The notes: generated by a model from the sequence alone, not told the origin. A stretch of 64,000 bases of DNA from DASZVB01 sp036272055 (GCA_036272055.1 DATAZL010000035.1:85136-149135); one strand, 5' to 3'; positions 24,552 through 33,976 are shown, numbered from the stretch's first letter. Numbers and translations: made by a program.

Positions 24552-25109
24552 ATGGACACCCCGAAGATTCTCGCCGTGGCCGGCAGTCTGCAATCCGTGT
24601 CGAGCAACAAGAGCCTCGTCGAGCTCGCGGCGCGGCTCGCGCCTCACGGCACCGAATGGACGCTGTCCAGTCTTCTCGGCGCGCTCCCGCTCTACAACGC
24701 GGACCTCGACGGTGACGCAGCGCCGCCGGTCGTCGTCGCGTGGCGTGCCGAGCTCGACCAGGCCGACGCCGTCGTGTTCGCGAGCCCCGAGTACGGCCAC
24801 GGCATGCCCGGCGCCGTGAAGAACGCGCTCGACTGGATCGTCGGGAGCGGCAATTTCAATGCGAAGCCCGTCGCCGCGACGTGCGCCGCCGCGGGTCCCG
24901 GCCGCGGAGAGCGCGGCCTCGCGATGCTCGTGCAGACCCTGCGCGCGATCGACGCCGTCATCGTGTGGGACGCGCCGCTCATCGTCCCGAAGAAGAGCAT
25001 TCAGCCCGACGGTGTCATCGTCGATCCGAACGTCGAGAGCGCGCTCGGGGAGCTCACGAAGGCGGTCGTCGACGGCGTGATGAGCCGCCGGATGCTCGCC
25101 GAGCCGTAA
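24552..25109 (+). CDS. NADPH-dependent FMN reductase family protein
   Basis: A 185-aa flavodoxin-fold protein. ATG 24552 starts directly before 'KILAVAGSLQSVSSNKSLVE', the FMN-phosphate-binding loop; 'LPLYNADLD', 'ADAVVFASPEYGHGMPGAVKN' split across strands, and 'ALDWIVGSGNF' are the other family signatures. Such enzymes use NAD(P)H to reduce FMN, chromate, azo compounds or quinones. The 3' end overlaps by 109 bp the convergent gene at 25001. Confidence 0.9.
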   Translation: MDTPKILAVAGSLQSVSSNKSLVELAARLAPHGTEWTLSSLLGALPLYNADLDGDAAPPVVVAWRAELDQADAVVFASPEYGHGMPGAVKNALDWIVGSGNFNAKPVAATCAAAGPGRGERGLAMLVQTLRAIDAVIVWDAPLIVPKKSIQPDGVIVDPNVESALGELTKAVVDGVMSRRMLAEP

Positions 25110-25510
25110 GCGCCGGCGATCGTCAGCACCACCGCCCAGAGCGCGATCCCGGCGAGAAGCCAGACGAGGAGCGTGCGCGCAGGCGCGCGGAAGAAGAGCC
25201 CGAGGGCGACGCCGAGCGGCGCGCCGACGAGACACGGCGCGAGCAAGCCGAAGCCGACCACGCCGTAGCGCCGCCACACGCGGTCGATGAGCCGGTCACT
25301 CTTTTCTGGCGGCGTGTTCCCGCGACGGCGGAGGAGCCAGACCTGGATGCGATCGCCGAGGAAGTACACGACGAGCGTCGCGGCGGCGGAGCCGAGCGCC
25401 GAGATCACGCCGACGACGAGCGGCGGAAGCTGGAGCACGAAACCCATGGGAATGCCCTCCCAGAGGCCAATCATCCCGAAACCGAAGACCGACAGAACTT
25501 TGAGCGGCAC
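25001..25510 (-). CDS. Small multidrug export-like membrane protein
   Basis: A 169-aa protein with about four hydrophobic helices. 'GLWEGIPMGFVLQLPPLVVG' followed by 'SALGSAAATLVVYFLGDRI' and 'YGVVGFGLLAPCLVGAPLGV' match the small multi-drug export protein family (COG2426-like). The C-terminal 40 residues lie antisense to the flavin-reductase gene and are low in hydrophobicity, so they may be dispensable. It ends the minus-strand pair begun by the K+ channel gene three bases upstream, which suggests co-transcription. Confidence 0.72.
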   Translation of the reverse strand: MPLKVLSVFGFGMIGLWEGIPMGFVLQLPPLVVGVISALGSAAATLVVYFLGDRIQVWLLRRRGNTPPEKSDRLIDRVWRRYGVVGFGLLAPCLVGAPLGVALGLFFRAPARTLLVWLLAGIALWAVVLTIAGAYGSASIRRLITPSTTAFVSSPSALSTFGSTMTPSG

Positions 25511-25513
25511 GTT

Positions 25514-26548
25514 TCAACCGGGGTCGCCGACCATCTGACGGAGACGCGACACGCCGTCGCGCGTGCCGAGGACGACGACGTAAGAGCCTTGCTCGAGCTT
25601 CGAATCGGCGGGCGGGTTGTAGACGAAGCGCCCGTCCGGTCCGCGGATCGCGACGATGAGCACGTTCGCCTCCTCGCGGATCGGCGCCTCTCTCAGGCTC
25701 CGTCCCTCGAACTTGCCACCCTTGCACACCTCCACGTCGTCGAAGCGAAGCTGCTCTTCGCCGGTGCCACGCATCATCGAGTCGAGGAACTCCGCGGTGT
25801 GCGGCCGGAGGAGCTCCGTGACGAGTCGGAGCGCGCCGATGCGATGCGGGCTCACGGTGGCGTTCGCGCCGGCGCGCATGAGCTTCGCCTCGCTGCCGAG
25901 GGTGACGGCCTTGGCGACGATGCGCACCCGCGGGTTCAAGGAGCGCGCCGAGATGGTGACGAACACGTTCTCCGGATCCTCGGCGAGGGCGGTGACGAGG
26001 CCCCACGCTCGCTCCACGCCCGCCGCGGTGAGCACATGGTCGTCCGTCGCGTCGCCGATGACGTGGAGAAGCTCCCCGTTGTACTCCAGGTTCAGCCGCG
26101 CAAACATTTCCGGATCCTTCTCGACCACGACGAAGGGGAGCCGGCTCGCGGTGAGCTCCTGGACCACGAAGCGGCCCGTCCGCCCGCAGCCGGCCACGAT
26201 GGTGTGCGATTTCAACGCCAGGATTCGCTTTTCCATACGCCTCTTCCGGAACGCACGCCCGATGACGCCCTCGACGAGGACCGCCGTCATGGACGACTGA
26301 AACAGCGCGACCGCCACGACGCCCGCCACGATGAGCGTCATCACGACGATCCGCGCCGGCGGATGCAGCTCCATCCGCGGCAGCTCGCTGTAGCCCACGG
26401 TCGACACCGTGATCAGCGCAAAATAGATGGAGTCGAAGAACGAATACGTCTCTCCGACCAGGAGCCAGAAGGCCGTGCCGCCGCCCACCACGACCGCCGT
26501 CAGGAGCGCCGCGGAGAACACGAGGCGGGCGCGCGTCGGATCGGCCAA
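25514..26548 (-). CDS. Potassium channel protein with RCK (TrkA-N/C) domains
   Basis: A 344-aa MthK-like two-helix K+ channel. The pore region shows 'FFDSIYFALITVSTVGYSE' with the selectivity filter TVGY, flanked by two membrane helices. The cytoplasmic part is an RCK/TrkA-N Rossmann domain ('HTIVAGCGRTGRFVVQEL', 'FVVVEKDPEMF', 'VIGDATDD') and a TrkA-C domain ('GRSLREAPIREEANVLIVAI'). Such channels open in response to Ca2+ or nucleotides bound to the RCK ring. The frame begins at TTG 26548; a GTG at 26524 is an alternative. It is the first gene of a likely operon with the small exporter. Confidence 0.92.
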   Translation of the reverse strand: MADPTRARLVFSAALLTAVVVGGGTAFWLLVGETYSFFDSIYFALITVSTVGYSELPRMELHPPARIVVMTLIVAGVVAVALFQSSMTAVLVEGVIGRAFRKRRMEKRILALKSHTIVAGCGRTGRFVVQELTASRLPFVVVEKDPEMFARLNLEYNGELLHVIGDATDDHVLTAAGVERAWGLVTALAEDPENVFVTISARSLNPRVRIVAKAVTLGSEAKLMRAGANATVSPHRIGALRLVTELLRPHTAEFLDSMMRGTGEEQLRFDDVEVCKGGKFEGRSLREAPIREEANVLIVAIRGPDGRFVYNPPADSKLEQGSYVVVLGTRDGVSRLRQMVGDPG

Positions 26549-26610
26549 GTGCCGGCATCTTACACTGTTGCGCCGTCCCGGCGTGGATCCTAGAACCGGC
26601 GCCGAACCCG

Positions 26611-27384
26611 ATGCCTTTCGACCACGGTCTACTCCTAGCGGTGGCGGCGAGCCTCGGCGGCGCGCTCAATTCCGTGGCCGGCGGCGGCAGTTTCCTCACG
26701 TTTCCAGCGCTCGTCGTCGCGGGCGTCGATCCCATCACCGCGAACGCCACCAGCGCGGTGGTCCTCTGGCCCGCGTCGGTCGCGTCCGCTGCGGCGTACC
26801 GGTCGGAGCTCGCGCAGGTCCGGCCCATCCTGCCGCCGTTCGGCGTGGCGAGCGCGTTCGGCGGCTTCATCGGCGCGTCGCTCCTCCTCTTCACGAAGAG
26901 CGCGACGTTCTCGCTGCTCGTCCCGTGGCTCCTCCTCGTCGCGGCAACGGTGTTCACGCTCGGGCCGCGGCTCGTCCGTCGCAAGACCGAACCCGGAGAC
27001 GCGACCGACACCTGGCGTCGCCTGAGCGGCGTCGGCCCCACGCTCTTCCAGTTCGTGGTCGCGCTTTACGGCGGCTACTTCGGCGGCGGCATGGGCATCG
27101 TCATGCTCGCCGCCTATGCCGCGATGGGCATGACCGGCGTGCACACGATGAACGCGCTGAAGAACGCGCTCGCGGTGCTCATCAACTTCGCCGCCATCGC
27201 GACGTTCGTCGCCGTCGGAAAGATCACGTGGGGCCCCGGCCTCTGGATGCTCCTCTGGGCGACCCTCGGCGGTTACGCCGCAGCCCGGTTCTCTCGCCGC
27301 ATCAGCGGCATCTGGGTGCGACGCTTCGTCATCGCCGTCGCGTGGTCGATGACGGCATATTTCTTCTTCCGCGCCTACCGCTGA
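26611..27384 (+). CDS. TSUP-family (TauE/SafE) sulfite/anion exporter
   Basis: A 257-aa protein of about eight membrane helices with the two TSUP half-repeats: 'SLGGALNSVAGGGSFLTFPA' with 'ITANATSAVVLWPAS' in the first half and 'YGGYFGGGMGIVMLAAYAAM' with 'NALKNALAVLINFAAIATF' in the second. The family moves sulfite, sulfonates or other organic anions across the inner membrane. The stop TGA shares its last base with the ATG of the methyltransferase gene, so the two are translationally coupled. Confidence 0.92.
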   Translation: MPFDHGLLLAVAASLGGALNSVAGGGSFLTFPALVVAGVDPITANATSAVVLWPASVASAAAYRSELAQVRPILPPFGVASAFGGFIGASLLLFTKSATFSLLVPWLLLVAATVFTLGPRLVRRKTEPGDATDTWRRLSGVGPTLFQFVVALYGGYFGGGMGIVMLAAYAAMGMTGVHTMNALKNALAVLINFAAIATFVAVGKITWGPGLWMLLWATLGGYAAARFSRRISGIWVRRFVIAVAWSMTAYFFFRAYR

Positions 27385-28238
27385 TGCTCCCTCAGAAGCC
27401 GAGTCGCACCGCCTTCCGCGTCGCGTCCTGGCGTGCAGCGCACCAGCTCCTCGAACGTCCGCCGCTGGTCCTCGACGATCCGCTCGCGCTCCGCATCCTC
27501 GGCAAGGAAGAAGAAGCGCGTCTCCGCGCGACGGCCTGGACGGGGCGAAACCGCGCGTCCGACGCGGGTCGCTCGTTCATCGTCGCCCGCGCCCGCTTCG
27601 CGGAAGACACGCTGGCCGACGCCGTACGGCGTGGCGTCGCTCAGTACGTCGTGCTCGGCGCGGGCCTCGACACCTTCGCGTATCGCAACCCGTACGGCGC
27701 GTCGCTGCGGGTCTTCGAGGTGGATCACCCCGCGACGCAGGCGTGGAAGCGCGAGCAACTCGCCACGACGGGCATCGAGCTCCCGGCGAACCTCTCGTAC
27801 GCCCCGACGGACTTCGAGAAGGAGAGCGTCGCCGACGGACTCGCGCGCGCCGGCTTCTCGAACGATGCTCCCGCGTTCTTCTCGTGGCTCGGCGTTACCA
27901 TGTACCTGACCGAGCCCGCGCTCGACGCGACGCTCGCCTTCATCGGCGGAACGGCGAAGGGCGGAGGCGTCGTGTTCGACTACATGCGCCCGCTCGAGTC
28001 GTTGCCGTTCTTCGAGCGGTTCGTGCTGTCGTTCATGGCACGGCGGGTGGCCAGGGTCGGCGAGCCCTTCCGTACCCGGCTCGAGCCGGCCGCGATGCAC
28101 ACACACCTGGAGCGCGCCGGCCTCCGCATCGTCGAAGATCTCGATCGAAACGCGGTGAACGCGCGCTACTTCGCCGCTCGCGCCGACGGCCTGCGTGTGA
28201 GGACGAGCCAGGCCCGCCTCCTTGCGGCGGAAATTTGA
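27384..28238 (+). CDS. Class I SAM-dependent methyltransferase (LCM/Ppm1-type)
   Basis: A 284-aa protein of the leucine-carboxyl-methyltransferase-like family. The SAM-binding signature is 'QYVVLGAGLDTFAYRNP' followed by 'RVFEVDHPATQAWKREQL', which is characteristic of bacterial members called TIGR00027-type methyltransferases. 'FFSWLGVTMYLTEPALDATL' is the family's middle block. The ATG at 27384 overlaps the stop of the TSUP gene by one base (TGATG). The substrate is unknown; co-translation with an anion exporter is suggestive but not diagnostic. Confidence 0.88.
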   Translation: MLPQKPSRTAFRVASWRAAHQLLERPPLVLDDPLALRILGKEEEARLRATAWTGRNRASDAGRSFIVARARFAEDTLADAVRRGVAQYVVLGAGLDTFAYRNPYGASLRVFEVDHPATQAWKREQLATTGIELPANLSYAPTDFEKESVADGLARAGFSNDAPAFFSWLGVTMYLTEPALDATLAFIGGTAKGGGVVFDYMRPLESLPFFERFVLSFMARRVARVGEPFRTRLEPAAMHTHLERAGLRIVEDLDRNAVNARYFAARADGLRVRTSQARLLAAEI

Positions 28239-28363
28239 CGGTGCGCGTTCGCACAACGTACGCGCGGTGCCTACACCACTCGTGAAGCTCCGTCGCTTGG
28301 CGCAGAGTTCGACGAGAGGGTAAGCTCAACGATCGAAGTGCTGATTAGAAGCGAGGATTATTG

Positions 28364-29563
28364 ATGGCTCTCGGGGGCGGACCTGACTCTCGTCAGGCGG
28401 CGGTTACGACGACACGACCACGCATTCTCGTCGTAGACGACGACGCCATGGTGCGAAGAGCCATAGAGAGGATGCTGAGCTCGTCGGGTTTCGAGGTCAC
28501 CGCGGTGCAAGACGGCCGTGAAGCGGTGCAGGAGCTCGGCCAGTCGAAGTTCGAGGCGGTGCTCACCGACATCATGATGCCCGGCATGAGCGGCATCGAT
28601 CTCCTGCGTGCAGCCCGCGCGACGGATCTCGAGCTTCCCATCCTGCTAATGACCGGCGCTCCCGACGTGAAGAGCGCGGCCGAGGCCGTGCAGTACGGCG
28701 CCTGCGACTACATCTTCAAGCCGGTGCTCCCGAGCGATCTCGCGCGGGCCATGCGCCGCGCGATCGACATGAGCAACCTCGCGCGCGCCAAGCGCGAGGC
28801 GATGCAGGTGCTCGGCACCGGCCAGGTCGAGGCCGGCGATCGCGCCGGGCTCGAGGTCACGTTCGAGCGCGCGCTCGAGTCGATGTGGATGGCGTACCAG
28901 CCGATCGTCAATGCCGGTAACGGCGCGCTCTTCGGCTTCGAGGCGCTTCTCAGGAGCGGCGAGCCGTCGCTACCGAGCCCCATCGCCGTCCTCGACGCCG
29001 CCGAGCGACTCAACCGCCTGACGGAGCTCGGGCGTCGCATCCGTTCTCGCGCCTCCGACCCGATGAAGGACGCCGCGCCCGACGCGCTGCTCTTCGTCAA
29101 CCTGCACGCCCGCGATCTGGAAGACGAGAATCTCGTCTCCCCCGCGCAACCGCTCAGCAAGATCGCGTCGCGCGTCGTCCTCGAGATCACCGAGCGCGCG
29201 TCGCTCGACGACGTGAAGGACGCCAAGGAGAGGATCGCGCGGCTCCGTGAGCTCGGATTCCGCATCGCCGTCGACGATCTCGGCGCCGGCTACGCGGGGC
29301 TCACGAGCTTCGCCCAGCTCGAGCCCGAGTTCGTGAAGCTCGACATGTCGCTCGTGCGCGACGTCGACAAGAACGCCGTCAAGCAGAAGCTCGTCCGCTC
29401 GATGTGCGCGCTCTGCAAGGACATGGGCATCACCGTCGTGGCCGAGGGCATCGAGACTCGCCCCGAGCGCGACATGTGCCTCAAGCTCGGGTGCGATCTA
29501 CTCCAGGGCTATCTCATCGCGAAACCTGGCCGTCCGTTTCCTGGGATCAGCTGGGAGGCGTAG
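28364..29563 (+). CDS. Response regulator with REC and EAL domains (c-di-GMP phosphodiesterase)
   Basis: A 399-aa protein. REC domain: acidic pair in 'ILVVDDDAMV' (about 21-30), phospho-acceptor Asp69 in 'AVLTDIMMPGMSGID', Thr97 and Lys119 ('YIFKP'). A short linker leads to an EAL domain in which every catalytic residue is present: 'FEALLRS' (EAL 193-195), 'LFVNLH', 'VVLEITER', 'AVDDLGAGYAG', 'VKLDMSLV' and 'VVAEGIET'. It should hydrolyse c-di-GMP under control of a histidine kinase that is not encoded nearby. GAGGA precedes the ATG at 28364; a TTG three bases earlier is an alternative. Confidence 0.95.
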   Translation: MALGGGPDSRQAAVTTTRPRILVVDDDAMVRRAIERMLSSSGFEVTAVQDGREAVQELGQSKFEAVLTDIMMPGMSGIDLLRAARATDLELPILLMTGAPDVKSAAEAVQYGACDYIFKPVLPSDLARAMRRAIDMSNLARAKREAMQVLGTGQVEAGDRAGLEVTFERALESMWMAYQPIVNAGNGALFGFEALLRSGEPSLPSPIAVLDAAERLNRLTELGRRIRSRASDPMKDAAPDALLFVNLHARDLEDENLVSPAQPLSKIASRVVLEITERASLDDVKDAKERIARLRELGFRIAVDDLGAGYAGLTSFAQLEPEFVKLDMSLVRDVDKNAVKQKLVRSMCALCKDMGITVVAEGIETRPERDMCLKLGCDLLQGYLIAKPGRPFPGISWEA

Positions 29564-29599
29564 TCCCGACGCCCTCTCACCTCACGCGAGCGAAGCGAG

Positions 29600-29659
29600 C
29601 CCGCCGGTAGGCGGGCGGGGGAGCGGGCGCGCAAGCGAGCCGCGGGGGTCAAGACCCCC
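29600..29659. terminator. Bidirectional terminator-like hairpins between convergent genes
   Basis: CCCGCC-GGTA-GGCGGG at 29600-29615 and GGGGGTC-AA-GACCCCC at 29644-29659 lie between the ends of the REC-EAL and cyclase genes. Bases 29584-29601 are the reverse complement of the GGGCTCGCTTCGCTCGCG end of the tandem repeat near 13.4 kb, so the same intergenic repeat family is present here. Confidence 0.6.
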
Positions 29660-31863
29660 TACTTGGCAGACGCTATGTGAGTGCCGTCCCAGCCGCTCGG
29701 CGGCGGGGCCACCTTGAGAAGCTTGCAGCGCGCGCGCAGCACCTGGCTCGGCTGATCGTCGGGTTGCTCGTCGAGGAGATCCATCGCGCGCACGAAGTCG
29801 CGGAGCAGGTAGGCGTCGAAGGCCTCCTCGTAGCGGCGCGCCTCGGCGAGGCCCGCCACCGCTTCGCCGGCCTTGCCGAGCAGCTCGTAGACGTCGATGC
29901 CGCGCGCCTTGCCCTTCACCGCGACGCGATCGATCCGTCGAAACGCGAAGTCGGTTCCCGCGTCCTTCGCGATCGTCTCGCTGACGAGCACGGTGACGCC
30001 GTACTGCTTGCAGAGCGGCTCGAGCCGCGCGGCGAGGTTCACGCCGTCCCCGAGCGCGGTGTAGCTGAGCCGGGTCGGCGCGCCGAAATGCCCGACCATC
30101 ACTTCCGCCTCGTGCACGCCGAAGCGCGTCACCAGTGACGGAAGGCCCTTCCACGCCGGCGACGCATAGAGCCGCGCGAGGGACTCCTTGCATGCGAGCA
30201 CGGCCTCGCACGCGCGCTTCGGGTGCTCCGGCGTCGGCTGGGGCGCGTTCCAGAACGCCATCACGGCGTCGCCGATGTACTTGTCGATGGTGCCGCCGGT
30301 CGCCTCGATCGCGGTGGTCATCGCCTCGAGATAGAAACCGAGGTGCGCCGCGAGCGCGTCGGGGGTGAGCTTCTCGGAGAGCGACGTGAAGCCCTCGATG
30401 TCAGAGAACATCATGGAAAGACGCGAGAGCTCGCCGCCGAGCGCCGGCTCCGCGTTGCTCTCGTAGAGACGTTTCACGAGGTCGAGCGGGACGTACTTTC
30501 CCATGGCCCGCGACACCGTCTTGGCCCGCTCGAGTCCGCTCGCGACGTCGTCGATCTCGCGGATACGGCTCCCCCCGATGCGCGGCGTGAAGTCGAAGGC
30601 GCGCATCATCGCAGTGGTCTGCGTCACCTCGCGGAGCCCGCGGCGAACGACGCCCAGCGTGATCGCGCCGATGGTGAGAACGAGCACGAGCGTGCCGCCG
30701 GCGAGAAGCAGGAGCACGTGCTCGAGCCGCACGAGATCCTTCGTGTAGTGTCGCTCGGGGACGACCACCGCGGCGAGCCATCCCTCGGTGCCGCCGTTGG
30801 CGGTGGAGAGCGGCTCGAGCGTCGCGAGATAGCGCTCGCCGTCCACGTCGAGTTCGCCACCGCGACTCGGGTGCGCGGGGTCCAGATCGTGGACGAGGGG
30901 GCTCGCCAGGAGCGCCGCGAGCTCCTTCGGCGGCTCGAGCGACCGGATCCGGAGCTCGTCTCCCATCTCCTCGACGCGATCGTCGGGGGCGACGCGCGCG
31001 ACGAGCCGCGCGGTGCGATCACGGCTCGAGACGGCGAGAAGCGCGACGCGGTGCGGATCATCGGGTTCGGTGCTGGTGCTCGCCTTGACGATTCCGTCGA
31101 GATCCGTCGTGAGCAAGCCGACCCGCGCCACGCCCGCGAAGTGCCCGTCCGCGTCGTCGACGGAGCGCTGCACGCTGAGCACGACGCGGCGCTCGCCGTC
31201 TCCCACGTCGAGCTCCGAGTAGTGAAGGTCGCTCCAGATCGCGCGCCCGCGCTGGGCCCGCCCGGCGAGGACGGAGAACGTCGGGTGCAGGGTCGGATCG
31301 GCGCCCTTCATCGGCGCAGGCATCGCAGCGGTATCGAACGACGCGCCATTCCCGTGATCGCGCTCGCGCACCGCGAACGACGAGCCCTCGGCGTGCACGT
31401 CGCGAGTGAACACGCGCCCGTCGGGGGTACGGTGCGCGGAGAGCTGCCAGCGTCCCTCGGGCTCGAAGCCGACCGGCGCGTTCGGATCGGTCTCCGGCAA
31501 GAGCCGGGCGCGGGTGAACGTCACTTCTTCGAGCTCCGGGGAGCCGACGAGCTCGGTGAAGAGCAGCGCTTCGAGCCGCTTCCGGTCGTCGGGTTCGGTG
31601 GCGCGAGTGTGGATGGCGCGCTCGACCTCGTTGAGGACCGACTCGGCGCGGCCGAGCGACGCGGCGACCCGCGCCTCGATGCGGTGCGCCTCGGCGCGGC
31701 GCTGTCGCTCCGACGTATCGAGGATGGACGCCCGCGAGCTCGACAGGAAGACGGCGAACGCTACCGCGACCACGACGGCGACCGCGACGATGGCCGCAAA
31801 GAACGCCTGCCCGAGGGTCGGCCGCGAGAGCGCGTTCAGGAGGCCGCCGTCTCGGTTCGTCAT
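29659..31863 (-). CDS. Membrane-bound class III adenylate/guanylate cyclase with extracellular sensor domain
   Basis: A 734-aa protein. Helix 1 spans residues 18-42 and helix 2 383-405, enclosing a 340-residue periplasmic sensor that looks Cache-like. A HAMP-like segment follows, then the catalytic domain: 'MMFSDIEGFTSLSEKLTPD' (metal Asp488), 'GGTIDKYIGDAVMAFWNAP' (metal Asp532) and 'YTALGDGVNLAARLEPL' (transition-state Asn and Arg). All catalytic residues are present, and the Lys/Asp pair that selects adenine appears conserved, so cAMP is the likelier product. The C-terminus has a short TPR-like tail. It presumably turns an outside signal into cAMP. Confidence 0.93.
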   Translation of the reverse strand: MTNRDGGLLNALSRPTLGQAFFAAIVAVAVVVAVAFAVFLSSSRASILDTSERQRRAEAHRIEARVAASLGRAESVLNEVERAIHTRATEPDDRKRLEALLFTELVGSPELEEVTFTRARLLPETDPNAPVGFEPEGRWQLSAHRTPDGRVFTRDVHAEGSSFAVRERDHGNGASFDTAAMPAPMKGADPTLHPTFSVLAGRAQRGRAIWSDLHYSELDVGDGERRVVLSVQRSVDDADGHFAGVARVGLLTTDLDGIVKASTSTEPDDPHRVALLAVSSRDRTARLVARVAPDDRVEEMGDELRIRSLEPPKELAALLASPLVHDLDPAHPSRGGELDVDGERYLATLEPLSTANGGTEGWLAAVVVPERHYTKDLVRLEHVLLLLAGGTLVLVLTIGAITLGVVRRGLREVTQTTAMMRAFDFTPRIGGSRIREIDDVASGLERAKTVSRAMGKYVPLDLVKRLYESNAEPALGGELSRLSMMFSDIEGFTSLSEKLTPDALAAHLGFYLEAMTTAIEATGGTIDKYIGDAVMAFWNAPQPTPEHPKRACEAVLACKESLARLYASPAWKGLPSLVTRFGVHEAEVMVGHFGAPTRLSYTALGDGVNLAARLEPLCKQYGVTVLVSETIAKDAGTDFAFRRIDRVAVKGKARGIDVYELLGKAGEAVAGLAEARRYEEAFDAYLLRDFVRAMDLLDEQPDDQPSQVLRARCKLLKVAPPPSGWDGTHIASAK

Positions 31864-32009
31864 GACGCGACTCTCTCACGATCCGAAGTTCGCCGGGTTT
31901 CGGCGCGTCCCGCCGCCACGCGTGCCCTTTCAGCGATATTCCAGATCGGCATATAGCCTGGAGGCTATGTCCGAAAAACACGCGAAATTAGCGGCGAGCA
32001 GGCGGGACG

Positions 32010-33110
32010 TCAGCTGCCGGATTCGGCCTGGGCGAGCGCGATCTGGGCGCGCCGGTAGCCGAGGGGCGTCGTGGCCGTCCACCGCTTGAAGGCGCGGTGA
32101 AAGCCGGTCGTGTGGGAGAAGCCGAGAAGGAACGCGATCTCGCCGAGCGGAATGCCGTCGTTGGCGACGTAGCGAAGAGCGAGCCTTCGCCGCAGCTCTT
32201 CGAGAAGGTCGCTGAACGTCGTGCCTTCGCGCTCGAGCCGCCGCTCGAGCGTCCGGGTGCTCATGCGGAGCCGGGCCGCGATTCGATTCACGGTCGGCGC
32301 ACCCTTCGGGAGCTCCGCCGCGATGGCGCTCTCTATCCATCCGGTGAGCGACCGCGACCGCGGCAGCTCCTGCAGCATCTGCTCGGCGTGCAAGCGAATG
32401 GTGTCGTGCAGCCGGAAATCGGCGCTCGTCAGCTTCCGGTCGAGGAGAGCGGCGTCGAACGCGAAACCCGGGTTCTGGCTGTCGAACGCGAGCGGCACGC
32501 CTTCGAACGTCGTCTCGTGCTCGGACACGGTCTCGGGCTTCGGGTACGGGATGAGCACGCGGACACTCGCGCGGCCGCCCGACGCCCAGATGCAGCGGAA
32601 CAGACGGAAGAACGAGCCGAGCTGGAAGTCGAGCCCCACCCGGGTCATCGGCAGGAAGTTCTCTATACGGATCTCGGCGACGTTGCCCTCGACGACCAGG
32701 TGGACCGCTGCAGCGTCGTTCACGAGGCGGACGTACCTGCCGGCAGCCTCGATCGACTCGCGCACGGTACCGGCCGACGTGACGGCGTAGTCGAGCGCGC
32801 CGCCGTCCCCGGAGTTCCACTCGCGGCCGGCGATCAGGCCGAAGTTCGGATCGACGCCGAGTGAGAGGATGCCGTCGAGGAGCTGATGCGCGACGGACGC
32901 CGGCAAGCGCTCGTCAGGGTCGAGCGCGCGCATCGCGTCGGCCCACTCGTCGGGCACGAGCTGCGTCCTGTTGAGCAGGCGGATGAAGGGTTGAAACAAT
33001 CGCGCCGAGTACGCGCAGAGACGAAGATCAGGGACCTCCGCCAACTTGCGGCGAGCGATACGCTCGGACGCGACTGTCTCTCTCGTGGAAAAAGCGATGT
33101 CACCGGCCAT
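32010..33110 (-). CDS. AraC-family transcriptional regulator
   Basis: A 366-aa regulator. The N-terminal two thirds match the Arabinose_bd/OruR-type ligand domain ('SLGVDPNFGLIAGREWNSGD', 'GLDFQLGSFFRLFRCIWASG', 'FDSQNPGFAFDAALLDRKL'). The C-terminus holds two HTH motifs: 'TVNRIAARLRMSTRTLERRL' and 'IPLGEIAFLLGFSHTTGFHR' followed by 'AFKRWTATTPLGYRR'. The ATG at 33110 was preferred over an upstream GTG at 33128 because both lie ahead of the domain and the ATG is stronger. Neighbouring genes do not reveal its target. Confidence 0.93.
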   Translation of the reverse strand: MAGDIAFSTRETVASERIARRKLAEVPDLRLCAYSARLFQPFIRLLNRTQLVPDEWADAMRALDPDERLPASVAHQLLDGILSLGVDPNFGLIAGREWNSGDGGALDYAVTSAGTVRESIEAAGRYVRLVNDAAAVHLVVEGNVAEIRIENFLPMTRVGLDFQLGSFFRLFRCIWASGGRASVRVLIPYPKPETVSEHETTFEGVPLAFDSQNPGFAFDAALLDRKLTSADFRLHDTIRLHAEQMLQELPRSRSLTGWIESAIAAELPKGAPTVNRIAARLRMSTRTLERRLEREGTTFSDLLEELRRRLALRYVANDGIPLGEIAFLLGFSHTTGFHRAFKRWTATTPLGYRRAQIALAQAESGS

Positions 33111-33364
33111 GACTACGCGAACCAGCAAGGCGGCCCACTAACCGACGAGTGTAACCAACGGCGTGAAACGGTCGGCGTCAGAGAGCCAGCGACGTCGTTT
33201 TTTTCTCCATTCGCGCCGCAATCGGATGCCGTTAGCGTCTCCAAGGTCAGCCCGGAAGCGCCTCGGGGAATAGTTCGAGCGCCAAGGGGAACAATTCCGA
33301 AGAGCGCAGAAGATTGCCGCAAAGACAGAACGCGATTCCTGGCGGTTCGTCACGCGCACACGGC

Positions 33365-33976
33365 TCACTCTTCCTCGTCGCGGCGACCACCACGGCGGGC
33401 GCTCAATCGCTCAGCGTGCTCGGCGACGCGGAGCGCGAGCGCGCCGAGATCGACGGCGATGCGAGCCATCTCCTCGGACGCCGCGCCCTCGAGCTCATCG
33501 ACCTTGGCCTCGAGGGCGGCGATGAGGCGGTCGATGCTCGGCGGCTTTCGCCCCCGGAGGAGCGCGGCCCGCTCGCGGCGGAGAGCGGCGATCTTGCCGG
33601 CGAACCATTGCACGCGGCCGCTCTTTCGAGGCCGTTCGTCGCTGGCGCGGGCGACGGTGACGACCTCGACGCGCTGCTCGATGCTGTGCGCCGCGCGGTG
33701 TTCGACATCCAGCTTGAAGACGAGCTGGTCGCGCTGTTCCTTCACGCGGCGGAGCTCGACCGTGAGCGCCTCGACCGCGTCGGCGTACTGCTCCGCGGTG
33801 ATGCCGTTCTCCGCCTTCGCGACGTCGAGGAGTTCGATGATCCGCTGCCAGCTCTCACGCACCGGCGTGAGTCTGAGGACGCGCGCCCGCTCCTCTTCGA
33901 TCTGACGGCGGAGCGACTGCACGGTGTCCCATGCAGCGCGCTCGGTGTGCTCGAGCCATTCCCGGCTGGTCGGCAT
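33365..33976 (-). CDS. Coiled-coil hypothetical protein
   Basis: A 203-aa charged protein starting at ATG 33976. It is mostly alpha-helical with heptad-like runs ('TVQSLRRQIEEERARVLRL', 'ALTVELRRVKEQRDQLVFKL', 'ALEAKVDELEGAASEEMARI') and a basic linker ('RPRKSGRVQWFAGKIAALRR'). It ends in a charged tail. No signal peptide, no membrane segment and no recognised family. It may be structural or scaffold-like. Confidence 0.65.
   Translation of the reverse strand: MPTSREWLEHTERAAWDTVQSLRRQIEEERARVLRLTPVRESWQRIIELLDVAKAENGITAEQYADAVEALTVELRRVKEQRDQLVFKLDVEHRAAHSIEQRVEVVTVARASDERPRKSGRVQWFAGKIAALRRERAALLRGRKPPSIDRLIAALEAKVDELEGAASEEMARIAVDLGALALRVAEHAERLSARRGGRRDEEE

Noticed and set aside
24740..26593. 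617-aa plus-strand Arg/Glu/His-rich frame
   Set aside because: Runs across three real genes in shadow frames; composition is typical of a frame artefact.
30223..31956. 577-aa plus-strand open frame
   Set aside because: Antisense to the class III cyclase, whose catalytic residues are all intact.
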